Assembly (NCBI RefSeq): GCF_038784515.1
Contig: NZ_CP152376.1
Span: 1,612,001-1,676,000, forward strand
DNA length: 64,000 bases
From: Rhodoferax sp. GW822-FHT02A01
GTDB lineage: Bacteria; Pseudomonadota; Gammaproteobacteria; Burkholderiales; Burkholderiaceae_C
Direction: 5' to 3'
Shown: in pieces, positions 36,543-44,880 of the stretch
Layout of the letters: every line of letters starts with the position of its first letter
How positions within the stretch are numbered: position 1 is the stretch's first letter
Position numbers and translations under genes: made by a program
The notes under the pieces: generated by a model
Databases searched by the model: none
Seen by the model: the letters and a program-made list of their open reading frames with translations, nothing else
Told to the model about the DNA's origin: nothing

Positions 36543-37724
36543 TCAACCGCGCAACACCCTCCACCACCACAGGCCCGTCAGCGCCGCCAGTGCGCTGCTG
36601 ATGGCAAAGATGGCGCCATAGCCCAAGGCCGCCAGCAGCCAGCTCGCCGCCGCATAGCTCACAGCTGCGGTCAGGGCGCGGGCACCGGATTCGGTGGCGT
36701 AGCGGATCTGGAAGAAGCTGTCGCCAAACGCCTGCTTGAGCCAGATCAGCGACGCCGGGTAAAAGAAGCCAAAGGTAAACGCATGCACCGATTGCAGGGG
36801 CACTGCACACCACAGCGCAGAACACATCGGCGTGGCCAGCCAGCGCAGCGCCGATATGCCGCAGCAAAACAGCATCATGGCCGGGGCGCTGTAACGCGCC
36901 AGCAGTGCGCCGCCCTTCCACATGGCCAGAAACTCGGCCGCCACCGGCAGCGCACACAGCAGGCCGGTCTGCAATGGGCTGTGCCCGGTGGCAAGCCAGT
37001 AGGCGCCAAACCAGGTGGTGGCCACAGCCTCGGCCAGGCGCATGACTGACACCGCCGCAGAGCCTATGACGCGGCGGCGCAAGGTGGCCGTGCCGTAGCC
37101 TTTGGGGTCGGGTTCGCGTGCCGGAGCGGTTGGCGCCGCGGCAGCGGGAGCGGTGTGTGGCGCCTCCAGCGTGTGGTCCGGCGCGCTATCACGGCTGGCG
37201 CGCGCCAAGGCCACGCAGCAGAAAAAATACACCGCGCTGCACAGCCCCAGGGCAATGGAAAACGAGCGCCCCACCCCGCCTACCGAGAACGCCGCGCCAC
37301 CCAAAGACGCTGCTGCCAGAAAACCAAACGAACCCCATTTGCGCGCCCGCCCAAAGGCATGCCCCTGGCCCGCGTGCGCTAGGTCCTCCAGCATCTTGGT
37401 TTCGCACAGCGTGTAGCTGGCCGAGCCAAAGAAGAATGCCACCGGCACGCACCACGCCAGCCACTGCGGCGCCACGCTGGCGGTGCACAGGCTCAATGAC
37501 ACGCCCGCACCCATGAGCACAATGGTTCGGGCAAAGCCCAGCCAGTTCCACAGCGCCTTGACGAATGGCGTGGCCACAAAATAGACCAGCGTGATGACAG
37601 CCAGCGCCAACGGCGCGGCCTTGGGGTCCGCCTCCATGAGCGCGCCCGGTCCAAAGGCCGTCCACAGGCCCAGGATGGTGAAATAGGAAGCGAACGCTGC
37701 GCTCCACTGGCGGTAATGCTTCAT
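36543..37724 (-). CDS. MFS transporter, HcaT/sugar-cation symporter type
   Basis: A 393-residue permease with twelve predicted helices and the LGLWTAFGPGALMEADP opening of the MFS_1-like group that includes HcaT and disaccharide symporters. A central loop of about 30 residues is Ala/Pro-rich. It lies in the same direction as the isomerase and dehydrogenase genes and is the likely importer for that module. Confidence 0.87.
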   Translation of the reverse strand: MKHYRQWSAAFASYFTILGLWTAFGPGALMEADPKAAPLALAVITLVYFVATPFVKALWNWLGFARTIVLMGAGVSLSLCTASVAPQWLAWCVPVAFFFGSASYTLCETKMLEDLAHAGQGHAFGRARKWGSFGFLAAASLGGAAFSVGGVGRSFSIALGLCSAVYFFCCVALARASRDSAPDHTLEAPHTAPAAAAPTAPAREPDPKGYGTATLRRRVIGSAAVSVMRLAEAVATTWFGAYWLATGHSPLQTGLLCALPVAAEFLAMWKGGALLARYSAPAMMLFCCGISALRWLATPMCSALWCAVPLQSVHAFTFGFFYPASLIWLKQAFGDSFFQIRYATESGARALTAAVSYAAASWLLAALGYGAIFAISSALAALTGLWWWRVLRG

Positions 37725-37754
37725 CGGCGGGAAGTGAATGGGTTGGTACCCATA

Positions 37755-38759
37755 CTACCCAATCAGCTTGGCCCACTCCCCACGCAGCCACTGCGCACAG
37801 GCCAGGTTGTTGTCCCAGATGGAGTAGCGTGCGCCACCGCCATAGTCGGCAAACGGGATGAACTCGCAGCTGATCTGCTGCGGCGCGTGCCTCGGATGCG
37901 CGTGCATATGGGCCAGCAGGTCTTGCACGGCGGTCTTCCAGTCGTGCAGGGCGTCTGCATCCCACGCGCAATACAGCAGCTCCGGTGCCGGTTGCAGCAG
38001 TGGGTACTGGATGGCCCGGCCCGGCAGCGTGGGCGTGCGCCATGTGCGCGGGTTGTGCGCAATGCCGGTGGCCACGCTACGCGTGTGCGCATGCACCACC
38101 CAGCCTTGCTGCAGCCACTGTGTGTACAAGGTGCGGGGCTGGCGCGGCGCCAGGTAGCTGCGCCCACCGTCCGTGCCCGCATCCACGTCACTCAGCGCCA
38201 GTTCGTGCGGGTTGTCGATCTTGAAAACCAGGTGCGAGTGGTCCAGCGTCAGCGCCAGCTGCACATGGCTTTGCGCCAGCAAGTTGGCCACCGCCTCGAC
38301 GCGGTGAAAGCGCTCGCTCCACATGTCCACATGCACTTCCAGGCTGGGCTGGCAATGGCTTGGCTGGCCGTGCTCCAGGGCTTCCAGAAAGAAGTCGGCT
38401 ACCTCGCGGTCGGTGATGGGGCGTGCGTCGGCGTGGCGCGCAAACAGCTGCATGTTGAAAATGCGCGCGCCCAGCTGGCCCGCCATGCGCAAGCCCCAGC
38501 GCATGCGGTGCTCGTCCTGCCCGGCGCAGAAGATGCCGCCGAACACGCCAATCGGCACGCCGTACCGCTGCACCCCATCCAGGTAGGGCTGGAAGTTTTC
38601 GCTGGGGTCCATGTTCTTCTCGATGTAGTCGAACGCGCCGCTCTGCTGCACCCAGGCCATGCGCGTGGCGGCATCGGGCATGCCCAGCCCGTCGTGCACC
38701 AACACGCCGTCGAGGTTGATGCCAATCGGCAGCGCGCGGATGTTGGGCTGCGCGCTCAT
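37755..38759 (-). CDS. Second sugar phosphate isomerase/epimerase-like TIM barrel
   Basis: A 334-residue TIM-barrel protein (GINLDGVLVHDGLG... LEVHVDMWSERFHRVE... LTLDHSHLVF...). Its metal site would use residues in EVHVDMW, TLDHSH, AHTR and CEFIPF. The ATG at 38759 overlaps the stop of the DNA-repair gene (ATGA), and it lies 30 bases before the MFS gene. It is only distantly like the isomerase at 35388, so it probably acts on a different intermediate or step. Confidence 0.82.
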   Translation of the reverse strand: MSAQPNIRALPIGINLDGVLVHDGLGMPDAATRMAWVQQSGAFDYIEKNMDPSENFQPYLDGVQRYGVPIGVFGGIFCAGQDEHRMRWGLRMAGQLGARIFNMQLFARHADARPITDREVADFFLEALEHGQPSHCQPSLEVHVDMWSERFHRVEAVANLLAQSHVQLALTLDHSHLVFKIDNPHELALSDVDAGTDGGRSYLAPRQPRTLYTQWLQQGWVVHAHTRSVATGIAHNPRTWRTPTLPGRAIQYPLLQPAPELLYCAWDADALHDWKTAVQDLLAHMHAHPRHAPQQISCEFIPFADYGGGARYSIWDNNLACAQWLRGEWAKLIG

Positions 38760-39469
38760 GCGGCGTGTCCGTCTGCGCGCCGCAGATGCTTGCCGGCCTC
38801 GCGCACCGTCAGGTTGGACAGCTGCTGCGCGTGTTGGTCCAGGAAGTGCGTGACAGCCACCGGGTCGGTGCGGGCGTAGTCGCGCAGGGCCCAGCCTATG
38901 GCCTTGCGGATGAAGAATTCCTTCTCGCCGCCCAGGGCCAGCGCGTAGCGGAACAGGCGCTCGGCATCGGTCTGCTCGCGCCAGCCCAGCTGGTGCAGCA
39001 GGGCGACGCGGCGCACCCACAGGTTCTTGTGCAGCAGCCAGGCATCGGCATGGCGTTGTATGTGGGCGTCACTGGTGCGGGCCCTGAGCAGGACATCACC
39101 CACCACACCTGCCAGGCCGTCCACCGTGTCCCACCAGGCGTTGTGCTGCACCAGCTTGATCAGGCGCGGCAGTGCCTTGGGGTCCAGACGCGCATGCTGC
39201 TTCGCCAGCAGGTCTACAGCGGTGTAGTGGAATTCCCGTTGCGGCATGGCCCAGAGCGCTTCCGCCAGTGCCAGCAGTTCGGCTTGCGTGAAGGGCTGCT
39301 TCAGCAAGGCCTTGAGCGCGTCCCGCCGCACCGGCGCGCGAATGCCTAGAAACGCGAACTGGTTGAGCATGTAGGCCTTCATGCCCTGGGCCTGCCCGGC
39401 ATCGGCCAGCGCGCTCAGAGCCGATGTGATGGCGTGCAGAGTTTCAGTGGCGGCAGGGGTCAGCGGCAT
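38756..39469 (-). CDS. DNA alkylation repair protein, AlkD type
   Basis: A 237-residue all-helical HEAT-repeat-like protein of the AlkC/AlkD glycosylase family, which removes N3- and N7-alkylated bases. Family features are FLGIRAPVRRDALK, an aromatic WWDTVDGLAG patch and KNLWVRRVALLHQLG. It is translationally coupled (ATGA) to a sugar-type TIM-barrel gene and follows a flavoprotein gene after 6 bases, an odd setting for a repair enzyme. Confidence 0.9.
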   Translation of the reverse strand: MPLTPAATETLHAITSALSALADAGQAQGMKAYMLNQFAFLGIRAPVRRDALKALLKQPFTQAELLALAEALWAMPQREFHYTAVDLLAKQHARLDPKALPRLIKLVQHNAWWDTVDGLAGVVGDVLLRARTSDAHIQRHADAWLLHKNLWVRRVALLHQLGWREQTDAERLFRYALALGGEKEFFIRKAIGWALRDYARTDPVAVTHFLDQHAQQLSNLTVREAGKHLRRADGHAA

Positions 39470-39475
39470 GGGGAC

Positions 39476-40714
39476 TCACTTCAGCAGGGATTTGAGTTTG
39501 GTGGCGGGGTCGGCCAATACCGAGGGGCTGGCGCTCACGCCCCGCTCTACCAGGGTGCGGGCTATTTTGAGGTCTTTGGCAATGCGCGCGGTCAGGCCCC
39601 AGCCGCTGGCACCCACGATCTTGTCGTGGGCATCGGTGTAGAAGACCAGCACGTCACCGTCTTCCTGTTCGCGCACCGTGGTCTGCACGCCGGCTGCGGG
39701 TTCGCCGCAGACCTGCAACTGGTGGTCGTATTGGTCGGACCAGAACCAGGAGCTCGCGGCAAAGTCCACCTGGCCGCCCATCAGGTTGTGGGCCACCACC
39801 TGCGCCTGGGACTCGGCGTTCTGCCAGGTCTCCTGGCGCAGCAGCGTGCCCGACACGTGGCTGGGGAATTCGGCCACGTCGCCTGCGGCATAGATGTGGG
39901 GCACATTGGTGCGCAGTTGCCGGTCCACCAGAATGCCGCGCGCTACCGCCACACCGGCGGCTTGTGCCACTGCGGTGCCAGGGACGATGCCAATGCCCAC
40001 CACCACGGCATCCGCCTGCAGCGTGCTGCCGTCGGACAGCGCCACTTGCACGCCCGCTGCCACCGGCGCGATGGCCAGCGGACTCACGCCGATATGCAGG
40101 TCCACACCGCGGGAGCGGTGCAGCGCCTGTGCGCGCTCGGCCAGCAGGGCGGGCACGGCACGGCCCATGAGCTGGGGCGCACCCTCGACCAGGCTGACGC
40201 TGCAGCCCAGCTTGCGGGCGGAGCTGGCCACCTCCAATCCGATGAAGCCGCCACCAATGACCACCAACCGTTTGCCCGCCTGCAGCCAGGGCGCCAGGCG
40301 CAGTGCATCGGCCTTGGTGCGCAGAGTCAGCACCTGGGGCAGGTCGGCACCCGGAATTGCCAGGGCACGCGGGCTGCCGCCATTGGCAAACAGCAGGGCG
40401 CTGTAGTGCAGCGTGCTGCCGTTGGAGAGTTGCGCAGTCCGGGCTGCCGCATCCACCGCAGTCACCCGCGCGGTGTGGCGGCGCAGGGCCAGTGCCTGCA
40501 GCGCGTCGGGCGCCATCAGGTCCAACTCGGCCAGTGCCTTGGCGCCGGTCAGAGCGTCCTTGGACAAGGCGGGGCGTTCGTAGGGCGGGCTCTCTTCATC
40601 GCCCACCAGGTCGATGCCGCCGGTCCAGCCAAAGGCGCGCAATGCCTGTGCCGTGCGGCCGCCGCAGTGCCCGGCGCCTACGATCAGGATGGAATCGGTG
40701 TCCGGGGAGTGCAT
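39476..40714 (-). CDS. Ferredoxin-reductase-like FAD/NAD(P) oxidoreductase
   Basis: A 412-residue flavoprotein with FAD motif LIVGAGHCGGRTAQAL, an NAD motif VVIGGGFIGLEVASSARKLG and a C-terminal SSWFWSDQYDHQLQVCG segment, the hallmark of reductases such as those of Rieske dioxygenases and P450s. The start at 40714 has GGAAG upstream. It resembles the P450 reductase at 50908, but no ferredoxin or oxygenase is beside it. It is divergent from the RpiR regulator, whose operator may overlap its promoter. Confidence 0.9.
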   Translation of the reverse strand: MHSPDTDSILIVGAGHCGGRTAQALRAFGWTGGIDLVGDEESPPYERPALSKDALTGAKALAELDLMAPDALQALALRRHTARVTAVDAAARTAQLSNGSTLHYSALLFANGGSPRALAIPGADLPQVLTLRTKADALRLAPWLQAGKRLVVIGGGFIGLEVASSARKLGCSVSLVEGAPQLMGRAVPALLAERAQALHRSRGVDLHIGVSPLAIAPVAAGVQVALSDGSTLQADAVVVGIGIVPGTAVAQAAGVAVARGILVDRQLRTNVPHIYAAGDVAEFPSHVSGTLLRQETWQNAESQAQVVAHNLMGGQVDFAASSWFWSDQYDHQLQVCGEPAAGVQTTVREQEDGDVLVFYTDAHDKIVGASGWGLTARIAKDLKIARTLVERGVSASPSVLADPATKLKSLLK

Positions 40715-40768
40715 ACTATGTCTTCCATTGAGAGGGTGGCGTTCATTCCAAAAAGGTGCTTGCCCTTG

Positions 40769-40793
40769 TGCAAATAATTTTTCATAATTTGCA
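40769..40793. promoter_or_regulatory. 25-base inverted repeat between flavoprotein and RpiR genes
   Basis: TGCAAAT (40769-40775) and ATTTGCA (40787-40793) form perfect 7-base arms separated by 11 bases. A smaller GAAAA-GT-TTTTC palindrome lies at about 40801. This is the best operator candidate for the divergent RpiR-type regulator. Confidence 0.5.
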
Positions 40794-40839
40794 GATATAA
40801 GAAAAGTTTTTCTGCTAACAAGAATCTCCGAAGCAATCC

Positions 40840-41697
40840 ATGGCAACTGCGAAAACACCTGGCCCCACAGCCGACCAAACCATCAAGCGCATATCGGCGG
40901 AATATGAATCGCTGAGCAAGCAGCTCAAGGTGATTGCCCTGCATATCGAGAAGAACCGCGACCACGTCGGCATCGAGGGGATTCAGGAGATGGCGCGCCA
41001 GTGCGGTGTGCAACCCTCGGCGGTGGTGCGCTTTGCCAAGCACTTCGGCTTCTCGGGTTTCAGCGAATTGCAGGCGATCTTTCGGGAGAACCTTTCGCGC
41101 CAGTTGGCACCCAGCCGCAACTACAAGGCGCGCATCCGCGACCTGATCGAGTCGGGCTCCAGCAACCTCTCCAGCGTGGACATTGCCAAGGAGTTCCTGG
41201 CCGGCAGCGTGGCGGGCATGCACGAGCTTGAAAGCAATCTGGACGCCACCGCCTTCAAGAAGGCGGTGGACCTGCTCACCGAGAGCGACTGCATCTGGGT
41301 GGCGGCATCGCGCCGCTCCTTTCCGATTGCGGCCTATCTGGACTACGCGCTGCAGCACACCGAAAAGCGCATCTGCTTGGTCACCGGGCTGGGCAGCATG
41401 CACCAGGGCCAGATGCGCTCGGTGCGCAAGGGCGACGTGATGATTGCCATCTCGTTTTCGCCGTACGCAGAAGAAACCATTACCGTGGCCAAAGCGGCCA
41501 CCGAGCGCGGCGCCAAGCTGGTGGCCATCTCCGACAGCCGCATGAGCCCGCTGTCCAAACTGGCCCACGTCACGCTGGTGGTGCAGGACAACTCCACCCT
41601 GGGCTTTCGCTCGCTTAGCAGCACCATGGGTCTGGCGCAAAGCCTGTTCATCGCCCTGGCCTACACGCTGGAACTGCCCTACAAGCCCACCACCTGA
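40840..41697 (+). CDS. RpiR/MurR-family regulator with SIS domain
   Basis: A 285-residue regulator. The N-terminal helix-turn-helix (GIQEMARQCGVQPSAVVRFAKHFGFSGFSELQ) is of the RpiR type; the C-terminal SIS domain (about 135-260) binds phosphosugars, with LVTGLGSMH and ISFSPYAEETI segments. Such proteins include the IolR of alpha-proteobacteria that controls inositol genes. Given iolG and iolI-like genes nearby, it may control part of this region. Confidence 0.9.
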   Translation: MATAKTPGPTADQTIKRISAEYESLSKQLKVIALHIEKNRDHVGIEGIQEMARQCGVQPSAVVRFAKHFGFSGFSELQAIFRENLSRQLAPSRNYKARIRDLIESGSSNLSSVDIAKEFLAGSVAGMHELESNLDATAFKKAVDLLTESDCIWVAASRRSFPIAAYLDYALQHTEKRICLVTGLGSMHQGQMRSVRKGDVMIAISFSPYAEETITVAKAATERGAKLVAISDSRMSPLSKLAHVTLVVQDNSTLGFRSLSSTMGLAQSLFIALAYTLELPYKPTT

Positions 41698-41704
41698 GCG
41701 CGCG

Positions 41705-42781
41705 CTAGCGTTCATCGCTCGGCCCCTGGGGCAGATAGGCCTGGTGCGTGATGTTCTCGGCGCAGTACAGGCGAAAGTCGGTGGGCCGCGCGGCGGGCAT
41801 GGCATCCGTCCATTTGTTGGCATGCAGCAGGTACTGCATGCCCGAGAGGATCTGGCCGTCGGGGTCCTGGTCAATCACCAGATCCATGCGGCCATCCACC
41901 AGATAGCTGCGGTGCTCGTCGGTGAGCTCATGGCCCAGCCACAGCACATGCTGCGCCCGGTTGCGCAAGGCCTTTGCAATGCCCAGTGAGCCGGCCCCGC
42001 TGTTGTAGATGCCGCACAAGGGCAGCGCACTGCCCGCGCGAATCTGCGCATCGACGGCGGCAAAGGTCTGGTCCGCATCGTCATGGGTTTGCACCACCGG
42101 CAGACAGTCCAGGTGCGCAAAGCGCTGCTGCAATGCCGCGATGAATCCGTTGGTGCGGTCGCGGTGCGCGCGGAAGGACAGGTCGTTGGTCAGCACCAGC
42201 ACGCGCCCGGCCTGCGGCGCCAGCCGCCCCAGAAAATAGCCGGCGCTGCGCCCAGCCTGCACATTGTTGATGCCAGCGTAATGCAGGTTGCTAACGTCGC
42301 TCAGGTCACTCATCAGCGTCACCACCGGAACCCCTTGGCGCACCACGCTTTGCACCGCCTCGCGCAGCACCGGCGTGTCGTGCACCACCACGATCAGGCC
42401 ATTGCGCCGGTGCGGCGGCTTCTTGATGAAGGTGGCAATCTGCGCTTCGTCGGCCGGATCGAAAGCATGGCGGTGCACCACGATGCGCCGGTCCAGCAAC
42501 TGCATGTGGCGCTGCAAGGCAAGCTGTAGCCGCTCGAAGAACGGCGTCTGGCTGCGGGCAAACACAAAGTCAAAGCGCGTCAGGCCGCGGTGCACGTCCG
42601 GCATCACGCGCCGGGCGCCCAGCTGGCGCGCCGCCTGTATGACTTTCTCGCGGGTGCTGGCAGAGGCCTTTCCGCTGTCGTTGAGCACGCGATTGACCGT
42701 GGCAATCCCCACCCCGGCTGCCGTGGCAATGTCGATCAGACGCGGCGTGCTTTTACGGCGAACGGGTGGGGTGGGCTGCAA
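41705..42781 (-). CDS. LacI-family regulator
   Basis: A repressor of about 358 residues with a LacI helix-turn-helix near its start (LIDIATAAGVGIATVNRVLND) and a periplasmic-binding-protein-like effector domain. The frame is open well upstream through the iolI-like gene, but there is no ATG before the DNA-binding helix. I choose the TTG at 42781, 8 bases after the iolI-like stop. It shares the operon with the iolI-like gene, so it probably regulates it and the divergent iolG operon. Confidence 0.87.
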   Translation of the reverse strand: MQPTPPVRRKSTPRLIDIATAAGVGIATVNRVLNDSGKASASTREKVIQAARQLGARRVMPDVHRGLTRFDFVFARSQTPFFERLQLALQRHMQLLDRRIVVHRHAFDPADEAQIATFIKKPPHRRNGLIVVVHDTPVLREAVQSVVRQGVPVVTLMSDLSDVSNLHYAGINNVQAGRSAGYFLGRLAPQAGRVLVLTNDLSFRAHRDRTNGFIAALQQRFAHLDCLPVVQTHDDADQTFAAVDAQIRAGSALPLCGIYNSGAGSLGIAKALRNRAQHVLWLGHELTDEHRSYLVDGRMDLVIDQDPDGQILSGMQYLLHANKWTDAMPAARPTDFRLYCAENITHQAYLPQGPSDER

Positions 42782-42788
42782 GGGACGC

Positions 42789-43640
42789 TCAGGCGGGTTG
42801 GGCTGCAGGCTGCGCTTGTGCGGCCACTGCACTGCGCAGATAGGCCATGCTGGCAGCCAGGCGTTGTTCGATGTCGGTGGCCGCGGCAATCTCTTCGGCA
42901 AAGGGCTCGAACGATGCGTAGCCGGTGTAACCGGCCTGCAGCAGCGTGTGGAGCTGCGCGGCATTGCCCAGGCGGTCGGCGGCGCCCACCAGCACGCGGT
43001 GGCCGTCACGCATCTGCGACGCAGCCAGGCTGGTGTCTTCCACGCCGGAGATGTGGACCAGTCCGGTGTACGCGGGGAAGAACAGGTCTTCGCCGGCCAG
43101 ATGGTGGTGGAAGGTGTCGTGCACCAGACGGAAGGTGCTGCTGTCGCCCACTTCCTGGATGGCGCGCACGGCCTGCGACTTGCGGCGCACGGCGCACTCT
43201 TCAAAGCCCAGTGGCTCGATCAGGCCGACCAGGCCGGTGTCCTGCAGCAGGGGTTGGAGTTGCTTGAGGGCATGCACCAGGTCGGCGTGGCGCTGATCGG
43301 CACTGCGCGCATCGCGCAGGCTGTTGGTAGGGCACAGCACCAGGGCCTGGGCGCCGCAGGCCACGGCGTAGGCAATCAGGTCACGCGCTTCCGCGGCGCG
43401 GGCCGCGTCAAACTGCTCGAAGCGTTGCAGCGCGTTGATGGAGCGGATCACCAGGCCATGCGCCTTGGCAATGGCGCCAATGTCCTTGCCCGGTGTGCCG
43501 TCCACCAGTTCCACGCCAGCCAGGTCGTTGCGGATTTCGATGGCCTGCACGCCCAGGCGCCGTGTCAGTGCGGCAAATTCACTGAATGCAATGCGCGGCG
43601 CGCTGATGCGGTTGATGGAAAAGGAAAGGGTGTGGGCCAT
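42789..43640 (-). CDS. IolI-like TIM-barrel inosose isomerase
   Basis: A 283-residue TIM barrel that follows the layout of Bacillus IolI (2-keto-myo-inositol isomerase): EIRNDLA, SINALQRF, GLIEPLGF, a metal-site LVHDTFHHHL, VHISGVED and GYASFEPF appear in order. The ATG at 43640 has GGAG 9 bases upstream. It is divergent from iolG and leads a two-gene unit with the LacI regulator. Related hydroxypyruvate isomerases cannot be excluded. Confidence 0.8.
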   Translation of the reverse strand: MAHTLSFSINRISAPRIAFSEFAALTRRLGVQAIEIRNDLAGVELVDGTPGKDIGAIAKAHGLVIRSINALQRFEQFDAARAAEARDLIAYAVACGAQALVLCPTNSLRDARSADQRHADLVHALKQLQPLLQDTGLVGLIEPLGFEECAVRRKSQAVRAIQEVGDSSTFRLVHDTFHHHLAGEDLFFPAYTGLVHISGVEDTSLAASQMRDGHRVLVGAADRLGNAAQLHTLLQAGYTGYASFEPFAEEIAAATDIEQRLAASMAYLRSAVAAQAQPAAQPA

Positions 43641-43716
43641 GGCGGTGTCTCCGTGTGTTGTGGATGGAACAGCGCGCAACTGTAGGTAAAACCGGGGCCG
43701 CCATCAGCCATTTTCT

Positions 43717-43732
43717 TGATCAAATTTGATCA
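43717..43732. promoter_or_regulatory. Perfect 16-base palindrome in the iolI-like/iolG gap
   Basis: TGATCAAATTTGATCA lies in the AT-rich divergent region. Nearby are a TTGAA-N6-TTCAA inverted repeat at 43749-43764 and AGAAATTTCT at 43779-43788. The N6-spaced repeat resembles the GGAA-N6-TTCC site of RpiR-type IolR. Either the LacI or the RpiR regulator of this region may bind here. Confidence 0.55.
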
Positions 43733-43884
43733 TTTGGCAGCAGTTTAATTGAAATGAAATTCAAAACACAAATTTGTTAGAAATTTCTTTTCAAAACCCA
43801 AAACTGCCTCTATAGTCGCCGGGTCGCCCATGCAAAGGCGCGTTCAAACAACCCCTGAAAAACCTGAGACACAAGGATTTCCCC

Positions 43885-44880
43885 ATGAAAAACGTCGCCG
43901 TTTTCGGTGCCGGCCGTATCGGTCGCATCCACGCCTCCAACCTCGCTGCGCTCAGTGGCGTCAAGCTCAAGTACGTGTTCGACCCGGTTCCGGCCGCAGC
44001 CTCCGATCTGGCCCAGAAGCTGGGTGCCGAGGTGGCGTCCATCGAAGCCGTGCTGGCCGACAAGAGCGTGGACGCGGTGGCCATCTGCTCCAGCACCGAT
44101 ACCCATAGCGACCTGATCACGCGCGCCGCTGCTGCAGGCAAGCACATCTTCTGCGAAAAGCCGGTGGACCTGTCGGTGCCCCGCGCTATTGCCTGCGGTG
44201 AAGCCGTCAAGGCAGCCGGCGTGTCCTGCATGATCGGCTTTCAGCGCCGCTTTGATCCCACCTTCAACGACGCCAGCCGCCGTCTGCTGGCCGGCGAGAT
44301 CGGCACTCCTGAAATGCTGGTCATCACCAGCCGCGATCCGGGCGCGCCTCCGGTGGAATACATCAAGGCCTCCGGCGGCATCTTCCGCGACATGCTGATC
44401 CACGACCTGGACGTGTTCCGCTGGATTCTGTGTGCCGACGGTGACGAAGCCGAATGGCTGAGCGCCACCGCGTCGGTGCTGACCGACCCGGCCATTAAGA
44501 CGGCCGGCGACTACGACAGCACCGCCGTGACCATCCGCACCCGCAAGGGCCGCCTGTGCCAGATCAACACCACACGCCGCGCCGCCTACGGCTACGACCA
44601 GCGCTTTGAAGTGCTGGGCTCCACCGGCCTGCTGCAATGTGGCAACCACACGCCCACCGAAGTGGTGCAGTGGAATGCCAAGGGCATTACCTCCGACAAG
44701 CCCGAAGCCTTCTTCCTGCAGCGCTACGCAGCGGCCTACAAGCTGGAGATCGAACACTTCTTCGAGTGCCTGCAAAGCGGTGCCCCCTTCCGTACCACGG
44801 TAGCCGACGGCGTGGCTGCGCAGAAGCTGGCCGATGCGGCCACGCATAGCGCCAACAGCGGCCAGCCGGTGCAGTTCTAA
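43885..44880 (+). CDS. iolG: Inositol 2-dehydrogenase
   Basis: IolG oxidises myo-inositol (or scyllo-inositol) to scyllo-inosose with NAD. The 331 residues have the expected length, with FGAGRIGRIHASN at the NAD site, the FCEKPVD lysine motif, GFQRRFDP and the catalytic-region HDLDVFRWIL with its His. A second family dehydrogenase begins directly at the next base after its stop. The iolB, iolC, iolD and iolE genes that would complete the pathway are not in this window. Confidence 0.92.
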   Translation: MKNVAVFGAGRIGRIHASNLAALSGVKLKYVFDPVPAAASDLAQKLGAEVASIEAVLADKSVDAVAICSSTDTHSDLITRAAAAGKHIFCEKPVDLSVPRAIACGEAVKAAGVSCMIGFQRRFDPTFNDASRRLLAGEIGTPEMLVITSRDPGAPPVEYIKASGGIFRDMLIHDLDVFRWILCADGDEAEWLSATASVLTDPAIKTAGDYDSTAVTIRTRKGRLCQINTTRRAAYGYDQRFEVLGSTGLLQCGNHTPTEVVQWNAKGITSDKPEAFFLQRYAAAYKLEIEHFFECLQSGAPFRTTVADGVAAQKLADAATHSANSGQPVQF

